64,000 bases of DNA from contig NZ_CP060412.1 of assembly GCF_014297575.1 (NCBI RefSeq), positions 1,860,001 to 1,924,000 of the forward strand, read 5' to 3'. Origin of the DNA: Dyella telluris (lineage in GTDB: Bacteria > Pseudomonadota > Gammaproteobacteria > Xanthomonadales > Rhodanobacteraceae). Under the pieces are notes generated by a model. That model searched no databases. It saw only the letters and a list, made by a program, of their open reading frames with translations, and was not told the origin of the DNA. Positions 32,983 through 40,211 of this stretch are shown here, in pieces. Each line of letters begins with the position of its first letter. Positions within the stretch are counted from its first letter, which is position 1. Both the position numbers and the translations under genes were made by a program.

Positions 32983-35262
32983 TTACGCTGCGCGCGTCAC
33001 GCGCACCGGTACTGATTTGTACGACGGTGTGCCGCTGATCTTGTCGTTGTAGTCCAACGGCACCAGGCAATTGCCTTCGGGATAGTACGTGGCCACTGCG
33101 CCACGGGCGATGGGATAGGCCACCGCGATCACGTGTTCCAGGCGACGTTCCCTGCCCTTGCCGAACGCGGTTTCCACGCACACCGCATCGCCCTCGCCGA
33201 TGCCCAGCTCGGCAAGATCATCCTTGTTCATGAACAACACATCACGCCGGCCGAACACACCGCGATAGCGATCGTCGTAGCCGTAGATGGTGGTGTTGTA
33301 CTGGTCGTGGCTGCGCACCGTGGTGAGCTTGAGCACGCGAGGATCTGCCGATACCGGATCTTCCTCCAGCCCGCGGAACAACAGGAACTCCGCCTTGCCC
33401 GAAGGCGTTCTCCACACGCGCTGCGTCGGCGGCAGCGGCAGGCGGAAGCCGCCGGGCACGCGAATGCGCTCGTTGTAGCTCTGGAAATCCGGGAACACCG
33501 ATTCAATCGCGTCGCGGATACGGTCGTAGTCGGCCACCAGCTCCATCCACGGCACCCTGGTGTCCGGCAAGGTGGCACGCGCCAGCCCAGCCACGATGGC
33601 GGGCTCCGAGCGCAGCGCCTCGGACGCCGGCGTCAGCTTGCCGCGCGAGGCATGCACCATGGACATGGAATCTTCCACCGTCACCGACTGCGCACCGGCT
33701 GCCTGCATGTCGCGCTCGGTGCGCCCCAGGCACGGCAACAGGAAGGTGTGCTTGCTGGTGAGCAGGTGCGAACGGTTGAGCTTGGTGGCGACATGCACCT
33801 GCAGCTCCAGTCCGCGCACCGCAGAGAAGCACGCTTCCGGGTCAGGCATCGCCACGGCGAGGTTGCCGCCCAGGCAGATCAGTGCCTTCGAACGCCCTTC
33901 GCCGATGGCCTGCAGCGCCGCCACTGCGTCATGCCCATGCTTTGCCGGCGGGCGGAAGCCGAAGGTCTGCTCGATGCGATCCAGCAGCATGGCATTCGGC
34001 TTCTCGGTGATGCCCACCGTGCGATCGCCCTGCACGTTCGAATGGCCGCGCAGCGGGCAGATGCCTGCGCCCGGCTTGCCGAAGTTGCCGCGCAGCAACA
34101 GCAGGTTAGCCACCTGCTGCACGTTCTGCGTACCGGTACGGTGCTGGGTCATGCCCATGCCGTAGGTGATGATGGTGGCGTTGGACTTGGCGTAAGCCGC
34201 GGCGACGGCGCGCAATTCATCCTCGGACAAGCCCGAGGTCGCGACGATGTCGTCCCATGTCGTGCCGCGCAGATCCGCCGCCAGCGCATCGAAACCGTTG
34301 GTGTGTTCGCGGATGAACGCGTGATCGAGCACGGTGGATGCCGCGCCCGCTGCCGCGTCCATCTCCAGCAGCGCCTTCATGATGCCCTTGAGCGCCGCCG
34401 CGTCGCCGCCGATCTTCACCTGCAGGTACGTGGTGGCGATGGGCGTGGAGCCCAGCGTAGCCATCTCCACCGGGCTCTGCGGATCGGCAAAGCGCTCCAG
34501 CGCGCGTTCCTTCAGCGGGTTGAACACGATGATGGGTGCGCCGCGACGCGCCACTTCATGCAGCGTGCCCATCATGCGCGGATGGTTGGTGCCGGGGTTG
34601 TGGCCCATCGCGATGATCAGCTCGCAATGGTCGAAATCTTCCAGCGACACGGTGCCCTTGCCGATGCCGATGGCCGGCGGCAAGCCCACACTGGTGGCCT
34701 CGTGGCACATATTCGAGCAGTCGGGAAAGTTGTTGGTGCCGTATTCGCGCGCGAACAGCTGGTACAGGAACGCTGCCTCGTTGGATGCACGGCCGGAGGT
34801 GTAGAACTCCACGCTGTCCGGATCGTCCAGCCCACGCAGGATGCCGCCGATGCGTGCAAAGGCGTCGTCCCAGCTGATCGCTTCGTAGATGTCCTTGTCG
34901 GCGTTGTAGACCATGGGGTGCGTCAGGCGCCCCTCGTCCTCCAGCTCGTAGTCGCTCCACTCCCACAACGAGCTCACGGTGTTGAGCGCAAAGAACGTGG
35001 GCGGCACGCGCTTGTTGGTGGCTTCCCAGGTAACGGCCTTCGCGCCGTTCTCGCAGAACTGGAAGGTGGAGGTGTGCTTCTTGTCCGGCCAGGCGCAGCC
35101 CGGGCAGTCGAAGCCCTCGGGCTTGTTGGTGCGCAGCAGGGTGACGGTGGCATCGCCCGCATCCATCTGTTCGCGGATGGCCCGCGCCGTAGCGCGCAAT
35201 GCACCCCAACCACCTGCCGGTGCATCGTAGGTGCGGATGCCGGGAATTTCTTTGTCAGCCAT
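32983..35262 (-). CDS. ydeP: YdeP/FdhF-type molybdopterin oxidoreductase
   Basis: 759-residue molybdenum (bis-MGD) enzyme resembling formate dehydrogenase alpha subunits of the YdeP group. Start MADKEIPGIRTYDAPAGGWG. An early CPGCAWPDK Cys pair replaces the usual four-Cys [4Fe-4S] motif. Further features are SGRASNEAAFLYQLFAREYGTNNFPDCSNMCHEATSVGL, AMGHNPGTNHPRMMGTLHEVARRGAPIIVFNP, GMGMTQHRTGTQNVQQVANLLLLRGNFGKPGAGICPLRGHSNVQGDR and a C-terminal dinucleotide-binding domain (VRSHDQYNTTIYG). YdeP homologues are linked to acid resistance. No partner subunits are nearby, so its electron acceptor is unknown. Confidence 0.93.
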   Translation of the reverse strand: MADKEIPGIRTYDAPAGGWGALRATARAIREQMDAGDATVTLLRTNKPEGFDCPGCAWPDKKHTSTFQFCENGAKAVTWEATNKRVPPTFFALNTVSSLWEWSDYELEDEGRLTHPMVYNADKDIYEAISWDDAFARIGGILRGLDDPDSVEFYTSGRASNEAAFLYQLFAREYGTNNFPDCSNMCHEATSVGLPPAIGIGKGTVSLEDFDHCELIIAMGHNPGTNHPRMMGTLHEVARRGAPIIVFNPLKERALERFADPQSPVEMATLGSTPIATTYLQVKIGGDAAALKGIMKALLEMDAAAGAASTVLDHAFIREHTNGFDALAADLRGTTWDDIVATSGLSEDELRAVAAAYAKSNATIITYGMGMTQHRTGTQNVQQVANLLLLRGNFGKPGAGICPLRGHSNVQGDRTVGITEKPNAMLLDRIEQTFGFRPPAKHGHDAVAALQAIGEGRSKALICLGGNLAVAMPDPEACFSAVRGLELQVHVATKLNRSHLLTSKHTFLLPCLGRTERDMQAAGAQSVTVEDSMSMVHASRGKLTPASEALRSEPAIVAGLARATLPDTRVPWMELVADYDRIRDAIESVFPDFQSYNERIRVPGGFRLPLPPTQRVWRTPSGKAEFLLFRGLEEDPVSADPRVLKLTTVRSHDQYNTTIYGYDDRYRGVFGRRDVLFMNKDDLAELGIGEGDAVCVETAFGKGRERRLEHVIAVAYPIARGAVATYYPEGNCLVPLDYNDKISGTPSYKSVPVRVTRAA

Positions 35263-35617
35263 GAAGCAACGCCCTGGGTGCCTGATCTGTGTCGTGTACC
35301 CGGCCTTTATACACAACCGTTGCAACACCAGGCTTTAACGCAGAAGCCTGCGGTGGCGGATAACGGGGACGGCGCTGTGCTTCAGGTGCCCGGGTTGTTT
35401 TCCGGTTCGTCGACGTAGCGCGAACATGCGGGCGAGATAGCGCCACCGGGCGCCACGGTCGCCGTCGCTGTGAGCCTGAAAACCGGTGGCGCGATGCCGG
35501 CAAGTGCCGGAATGAAGGAGAGGTAGACCCGACCACCTCGCGCTGATCGGGTCCACGGCTTCGAACCAACGTTCGTGAAAGAAAAGGGACTGCCTTCCCT
35601 CGCCGAACTTGTTGGCC
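35263..35617. other. Intergenic region between oxidoreductase and encapsulin
   Basis: No convincing gene. It holds the promoter side of the molybdopterin oxidoreductase and the 3' side of the encapsulin operon. A 7-bp inverted repeat GACCCGA (35526-35532) / TCGGGTC (35547-35553) could be a weak terminator for the encapsulin transcript. Confidence 0.4.
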
Positions 35618-36421
35618 TTACTTCTCCGCAGACAACACCACCGCCGCCTCGGACGTGAGCTGCAGGAAGGTGAACGACTCCTGCAGGTACAGCGTGACGG
35701 TTTTTTCGTCGTGACTGAGGTAGCCGATGGAGATGTCCTGGCCCAGATGCAGCTCGAAGTCGCCGCCGCGTGTGCTCAGCACCACGCCGCCATGGATGGC
35801 CGGTGCCCAGATGATCTCGCCATCCACCAGGTTCTGCATGTCGCGCGCCACCGGGTAGCCGTGCTGCGTGGCCGCGCTCACGGCCGTGTACGCCTGCTCG
35901 CCGAGCAGCAAGGTGTACGGGCCGTTGACGCCCATCTCGCGCAGCTGGCTGACCGCACGCGCCACGGCGGCGGGATAGCCCGACGCATCCTTGGGCAGGG
36001 CAATGGCCTTGTTGCTGGTGCCCTGGTGGATGCCTTCGATATGGGCGGACTTGTAGCCTTCGAACACGGCACGATCTTCGGCAAAGGCGATCTTGCGCGC
36101 CGCATCCTTCAGCGGTTGCAGATCCGGATCGTTCGCGCCGCGCTCCACTGAATCCAGCGAGCGGCGGGACAGCTTGAACGGCACGCGGAATTCCACCAGC
36201 GGCTTGACCTCGCGCAGGCAGGCCTCGATGTCGCTGTCCGGCGCGTCGATCTTCGCCAGGTGACCCGTGCCGACCGCGGAGAACTCGGTGCCCTTGGGCC
36301 CCAGTACATCCACCACGCGCCGCGCGGCCAGGTGGCGCTTCAGCGTGCGCGCTGCTTCCTGCTCGATCTGCTCCCACGCCTTTTCGGAAATGGGCGCGAG
36401 CTTGCGGTGAAGATTATTCAT
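35618..36421 (-). CDS. enc: Encapsulin nanocompartment shell protein (family 1)
   Basis: 267 residues that assemble an icosahedral HK97-fold protein shell in the cytoplasm. The sequence matches linocin-type encapsulins: MNNLHRKLAPISEKAWEQIEQEAARTLKRHLAARRVVDVLGPKGTEFSAVGTGHL, then VEFRVPFKLSRRSLDSVERGANDPDLQPLKDAARKIAFAEDRAVFEGYKSAHIEGI. The C-terminal DISIGYLSHDEKTVTLYLQESFTFLQLTSEAAVVL completes it. Length fits T=1 shells. The ATG overlaps the DyP peroxidase stop by 8 bases, so the cargo is made first and the pair is co-translated. Confidence 0.95.
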   Translation of the reverse strand: MNNLHRKLAPISEKAWEQIEQEAARTLKRHLAARRVVDVLGPKGTEFSAVGTGHLAKIDAPDSDIEACLREVKPLVEFRVPFKLSRRSLDSVERGANDPDLQPLKDAARKIAFAEDRAVFEGYKSAHIEGIHQGTSNKAIALPKDASGYPAAVARAVSQLREMGVNGPYTLLLGEQAYTAVSAATQHGYPVARDMQNLVDGEIIWAPAIHGGVVLSTRGGDFELHLGQDISIGYLSHDEKTVTLYLQESFTFLQLTSEAAVVLSAEK

Positions 36422-37454
36422 GGGCTGACTCTCCTTTGAGCGAACCGATACCGAGCGAACCGTCGGACGGACGCGCCGCGCCGGATGCCTGTTCATCCGT
36501 TGCCGCCTGCGCAGCGGGCGCTTCGTCCTCCGACACGTCGTCGAGGAAACTGGCCGTGGGAATGAAGAACAACGAACCCGTTACGGCCTTGCTGAAATCC
36601 AGCAGGCGATCGTAGTTGCCGGGCGGGTTGCCCACGAACATGTTGTTGAGCATCTTCTCGATGCGCGTGGGCGAGCACGCATAACCGATGAAGTAGGTGC
36701 CGAACTCACCCTTGGACACATCGCCGAAGGGCATGTTGTCGCGAAGAATCTGCAGCTGCTGGCCGTTCTCTTCGATATTGGTGAGCACGTTGTGCGCGTA
36801 GCTGGCCTTGGCCGAATCGTCCTGCTCGATATCCGAGAGCTTCTGCCTGCCGATGATGCGCTCCTGCTGCTCCACTGGCAGCTTGTTCCAGGCGGTGAGA
36901 TCGTGCAGGTACTTCTGCACGATGACGTAGCTGCCGCCGGCAAAGGCCGCATCCTCGTCGCCGATCAGGGTGGCATCCAGCGCCGCCTGTCCCGAGGGAT
37001 TCTCGGTGCCGTCGACAAAGCCGAGCAGATCGCGCTCGTCGAAGTACTTGAAGCCATGCACTTCGTCGGCCGAGGTCACGCCATCACCCAGTCGTAGCAT
37101 GATCTGCGAGGCCATCTCGAAGCACAGGTCCATATGCGTGGCACGGATATGGAAGAGTAGGTCACCCGGCGTGGAGACCGCGTGGTGTTCGCCGCGGATT
37201 TCCTTGAACGGGTGCAGCTCCGCCGGACGCGGCTCGCCGAACAGGCGATCCCACGCATCCGAACCAAAGCCCATGGTGCACGAGAGCTTGCGCGACGGGT
37301 GGCGAAAGCCGATGCCGCGCAGCAGTGACGACAGGTCGCCGCACAGCCCGCGCACCGCCTGATCTACCCTGGGTTCCGGTGCCAGCGTCACCACCAGGAA
37401 AATGGCCGACTGCGTCAATTTCTCTGCAACCGGCTGCGAAACGATGGAAGACAC
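36414..37454 (-). CDS. dyp: DyP-type peroxidase, encapsulin cargo
   Basis: 346-residue heme peroxidase. Start is the GTG at 37452-37454 (SSIVSQPVAEKLTQSAIF), with AAGGAG 6 bases upstream. Heme and distal motifs: ATHMDLCFEMASQIM (proximal-side His), FKYFDERDLLGFVDGTENPSGQAAL (DyP GFxDGxxNP distal Asp) and FGTYFIGYACSPTRIEKMLNNMFVGNPPGNYDRLLDFSKAVTGSLFFIPTASFLD. The C-terminus is a Pro/Ala/Glu linker followed by DGSLGIGSLKGE, the known type of encapsulin loading peptide. It is therefore expected to be packaged and to protect against peroxides or oxidise an unknown substrate. Confidence 0.95.
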   Translation of the reverse strand: MSSIVSQPVAEKLTQSAIFLVVTLAPEPRVDQAVRGLCGDLSSLLRGIGFRHPSRKLSCTMGFGSDAWDRLFGEPRPAELHPFKEIRGEHHAVSTPGDLLFHIRATHMDLCFEMASQIMLRLGDGVTSADEVHGFKYFDERDLLGFVDGTENPSGQAALDATLIGDEDAAFAGGSYVIVQKYLHDLTAWNKLPVEQQERIIGRQKLSDIEQDDSAKASYAHNVLTNIEENGQQLQILRDNMPFGDVSKGEFGTYFIGYACSPTRIEKMLNNMFVGNPPGNYDRLLDFSKAVTGSLFFIPTASFLDDVSEDEAPAAQAATDEQASGAARPSDGSLGIGSLKGESAHE

Positions 37455-37527
37455 GATCTGCTCCTTATGACGGGTCTTGCTGATGCCCGTACGTCGTGCA
37501 ATGAGGCACCCAAGCGCGCGAACAATC

Positions 37528-37545
37528 AATCCCCTTTGGGGGATT
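37528..37545. promoter_or_regulatory. Dyad upstream of the DyP-encapsulin operon
   Basis: AATCCCC and its complement GGGGATT separated by four bases (TTTG), about 75 bases upstream of the peroxidase start. Position fits an operator; the regulator is unknown. No other feature is visible between 37455 and 37644. Confidence 0.35.
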
Positions 37546-37644
37546 CGCCATCCTTGCTTACATGTATCTGATTCGAAAGGTCCGTACGTGCCGACCCGAC
37601 TCCTCACCTGTCATGCAAACGCCATCTGCACGCGGCTCAGGCAA

Positions 37645-38295
37645 CTACCGCCTGCCGGGCGCACCCGCGACCAGTGCGCGCACCGTGGCAGGCCCCGATA
37701 CGTAACGGCTATCCGGCACGCTCCAACGCCAGGGCAGTTCGACGCCCACGCGGATACCCACCCGGCGCGTGCCGGTCAATCCCTTGGGCGGGCGCATGCC
37801 GTCGTCCACGATGGCAAAACCGTCCGGGTCTTCCACCAGATCGATGCCGTTCTGCGCCCCGGTGATGCCAAGCGCCTGGGTGAGACGCGCCGGGCCTCGA
37901 CACAGGTCGCGGTCCCGGATTCCCTCCGGGCGTGCGCCACGCATCTGCGCCAGCCCGTGCAGCGGTTCCAGCGCCCGTATCAGCACACCCTCGCCCGGCG
38001 GCGCGCACACGCAGTTGGCGCACCAGTGCATGCCATAGGTGAAGTACACATACATATGGCCGGCGGGCCCGAACATCACGGCATTGCGCGGGGTCTTGCC
38101 GCGGAAGGTGTGCGCGGCCGGGTCGATGGACCCGCGATAGGCTTCCACTTCCACGATGCGCCCGGATCGTCCATCCGCGCAGGCCAGGATCTTGTTGAGC
38201 AGCTGGGGTGCCACCGTGGTGGCCGGGCGTGCGAAAAACGACCGCGGCACGACGGCGCCCGGCCACGCGGCATGTTGCCCCACCCTTGTGCGCAT
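37645..38295 (-). CDS. mpg: 3-methyladenine DNA glycosylase, AAG/MPG type
   Basis: 216 residues that excise alkylated purines for base-excision repair. ATG 38293-38295 gives MRTRVGQHAAWPGAVVPRSFFARPATTVAPQLLNKIL; upstream extension is spurious. Motifs: RIVEVEAYRGSIDPAAHTFRGKTPRNAVMFGPAGHMYVYFTYGMHWCANCVCAPPGEGVLIRALEP (catalytic Glu in EVEAY, YGMH) and RGPARLTQALGIT. TRRVGIRVGVELPWRW and SRYVSGPATVR end it. All are diagnostic for the family. Confidence 0.95.
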   Translation of the reverse strand: MRTRVGQHAAWPGAVVPRSFFARPATTVAPQLLNKILACADGRSGRIVEVEAYRGSIDPAAHTFRGKTPRNAVMFGPAGHMYVYFTYGMHWCANCVCAPPGEGVLIRALEPLHGLAQMRGARPEGIRDRDLCRGPARLTQALGITGAQNGIDLVEDPDGFAIVDDGMRPPKGLTGTRRVGIRVGVELPWRWSVPDSRYVSGPATVRALVAGAPGRR

Positions 38296-38392
38296 GGCTG
38301 ACGTCCCCTGCGGGCTTGTCGACGGCGAACTCACCACGAGTATGGTCCACTTTCGCGCCGCGCCGGAAGGCGTGCCTGTGGAGGACACGGCC

Positions 38393-38776
38393 ATGACTGC
38401 GCGCGATATCCGGGATGCCCTGGTGCGGCACTGGGCGGCATCGGCTGCCGGCGACCAGGACACGGAGCACAGCATCTATCACGACGATGCCGTGTGCGAG
38501 TACCCGCAATCGGGCGAAGTGATCCACGGCCGCCAGAACCTTCAGGCGCTGCGCAGCCATCACCCCGGCAAGCCCTCCGGATTCACCATCCGTCGCATCG
38601 TGGGCGAAGGCAACCTGTGGATCACCGAGTACACCATCACCTATCAGGGCAAGCTGGCATACACGGTGAGCATCATGGAATTTCGCGACGGCAAAGTGGC
38701 GCACGAAACCCAGTACTTTGCTGATCCGTTTGAAGCACCGGCGTGGCGGGTGCAGTGGGTGGAGCCACACACGTGA
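38393..38776 (+). CDS. SnoaL-like NTF2-fold protein
   Basis: 127 residues, ATG 38393 with GAGG 8 bases upstream. Features are DIRDALVRHWAASAAGDQDTEHSIYHDDAVCEYPQSGEVIHGRQNLQALRSHHPGKPSGFTIRRIVGEG, WITEYTITYQGKLAYTVSIMEFRDGKVAHETQYFADPFEAPAWRVQWVE. This is a clear SnoaL/ketosteroid-isomerase-like domain. It diverges from the DNA glycosylase gene (97 bases apart) and overlaps the HigA-like gene tail by about 100 bases on the other strand. Confidence 0.8.
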   Translation: MTARDIRDALVRHWAASAAGDQDTEHSIYHDDAVCEYPQSGEVIHGRQNLQALRSHHPGKPSGFTIRRIVGEGNLWITEYTITYQGKLAYTVSIMEFRDGKVAHETQYFADPFEAPAWRVQWVEPHT

Positions 38777-39104
38777 TCTCACGCTTCATGCCATCACCTG
38801 CGGTTCGGCACCCCTCGATGCCCGCCCCCTTCCGAAGCGACCAGCGCGCCTGCAACGCCAGCCAGTAGAACGCCGAGGTGCCGAGCACGGCCGCCAGACG
38901 CACCGCGATATCCGGCGTGATGGGGCGCGTGCCGAAAATGGTGGCCGCGAGGTGCTTTCCCGGCACACCCGACAGTTTGGCCAGTTGGGCAATCGACAGG
39001 TGACGCCGGTCCAGATAATCCTTTTTCAACACCGTGCCCGGCTTTCGGGCCGGCGCGGTCATCTCCAGCATCATGTCTGGCGTCAGCGAAACGAGATTGG
39101 CCAT
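38673..39104 (-). CDS. HigA-like XRE antitoxin, orphan (module B)
   Basis: 143 residues from ATG 39102-39104 (MANLVSLTPDMMLEMTAPARKPGTVLKKDYLDRRHLSIAQLAKLSGVPGKHLAATIFGTRPITPDIAVRLAAVLGTSAFYWLALQARWSL). The helix-turn-helix and FYWxALQ end match the HigA group and the gene at 25658-26044. The last 40 residues may be readthrough-like, since they overlap the convergent SnoaL gene. No HigB toxin is next to it; the upstream ORF and leader match module A. Confidence 0.75.
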   Translation of the reverse strand: MANLVSLTPDMMLEMTAPARKPGTVLKKDYLDRRHLSIAQLAKLSGVPGKHLAATIFGTRPITPDIAVRLAAVLGTSAFYWLALQARWSLRKGAGIEGCRTAGDGMKREITCVAPPTAPATPVLQTDQQSTGFRAPLCRREIP

Positions 39105-39244
39105 GCGACCCGCCTTCTGTAAGGCACAAGGAAGCGGCAGAGCAGCCATCCGGCCGGCTCCGTGTAGGAAATGAGGAAGCACGATCAGACGTGGCGTATC
39201 GCCCGACCAGCCGATACGCCACCAGGACCGATCACCACACCCAC

Positions 39245-39577
39245 CTAAACGCTCGCTTTCAGTTCAAGCCCGAGCGACCCCGCGTACTGCCGGAGACACT
39301 GCACCGCCGACGTCAGCCCTTCCACAAACAACGGCGAAAGCGGCCACACCACCAGCCCTTCCGGACTGAAGCGCGCCGCCGCCCTGCGCGAACACTCGCT
39401 GTATTCGAGCAGACACGACAGCGCGAACAGCGCCACCGTGATGTCATCGAGCGTGGAAAGGTGTAGCGACGATGCCTGCCTGCTGGCAGTCAATCGAACG
39501 GACGTGAGCGGAGAAGCGGATGCATCACCCGAAGGAAAATGCAGGCGAGCGGGTGCCGTATGATCGCGGATAGCCAT
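39245..39577 (-). CDS. Short ORF in toxin position, conserved N-terminus (module B)
   Basis: 110 residues from ATG 39575-39577 (MAIRDHTAPARLHFPSGDASASP). The first residues match module A's MAVRNHRSPARQRF. The rest forms a plausible helical domain (SSLHLSTLDDITVALFALSCLLEYSECSRRAAARF...PLSPLFVEGLTSAVQCLRQYAGSLGLEL), unlike module A. It may be DUF3077-like but this is weak. It lies upstream of the HigA-like gene with 140 bases between. Confidence 0.55.
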   Translation of the reverse strand: MAIRDHTAPARLHFPSGDASASPLTSVRLTASRQASSLHLSTLDDITVALFALSCLLEYSECSRRAAARFSPEGLVVWPLSPLFVEGLTSAVQCLRQYAGSLGLELKASV

Positions 39578-39743
39578 GATCAACTACCAGAAGTTGGTGA
39601 TGGTCAGCGGGTCGCTTTGAGCTGTTACTCAAGCGACCCGCGCTTCACGACATTGCTGACGTGGTCAACCGCGGAGCGAAGAAGAAGAACGCCGCGAATG
39701 ACGTGGGGACGGTAGCAAAGGCTGAGGGCGGTGGATGTCAGGC
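39578..39743 (-). promoter_or_regulatory. Duplicated promoter-leader with strong hairpin (copy B)
   Basis: Minus strand: CTGACA, 18 bases, TGCTACCGTCCCCACGTCAT, then GTCGTGAAGCGCGGGTCGCTTGAG paired (one bulge) with CTCAAAGCGACCCGC. ACCATCACCA and TTGATC precede the ATG. The block matches copy A across about 165 bases. The changes in one hairpin arm (CTTGAG for CATGAG) are matched in the other, which argues for selection on RNA structure. Confidence 0.6.
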
Positions 39744-40211
39744 GGTGCCGATGCGGCGCATGGGGTAAATGGCGCGTCTGTGTGGGCCGAGAAGGTGAGG
39801 CGCCGCCGTCCATCCACGATGGCGATTGACGAGCACGAGAGCGCCTCCACTTCGCCCCTCCGGGTCAGTCGCTAGCAGTCAAGCACTGATTCGTAGTGGT
39901 CGCCCACCTTTTGAAACGCCCCGAGTACATCTTGAATACCTACTCATCCGACAAGGCGCTAACCACCTCTTCCGGATGGGGAGCATCCGCCCTGGATTGA
40001 CACCGTACACCTCGGTCACTGCGAAGCGCAGTGAATTCGTGATCTCTTTTTGAGCGGTGCAAGCCGTTTGGCTGGAACAAAGAGATTCTGGTTCTTGAGT
40101 TGACCGCCGCACCCGCTGCACTGGGTGTATTGCTCTTCTTTGGGAGACGACTTGAAACCCTGAGCCACCTGGGGCCTTGGTGCAACACGTCTCATGGATG
40201 CCAAGGGCTGG
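39744..40211. other. Apparent degenerate region, zinc-ribbon-like fragment
   Basis: No intact gene. On the minus strand a fragment ending at 40016 reads EEQYTQCSGCGGQLKNQNLFVPAKRLAPLKKRSRIHCASQ, with a CxxC pair and basic tail, as if the 3' end of a zinc-ribbon protein lost its start. Local composition is less GC-rich than the flanks. It could be a remnant of a mobile or deleted gene between module B and the amidohydrolase. Confidence 0.3.

Noticed and set aside
33133..35418. 761-codon frame opposite the molybdopterin oxidoreductase
   Set aside because: The opposite strand carries a complete recognisable enzyme; this frame has no motif.
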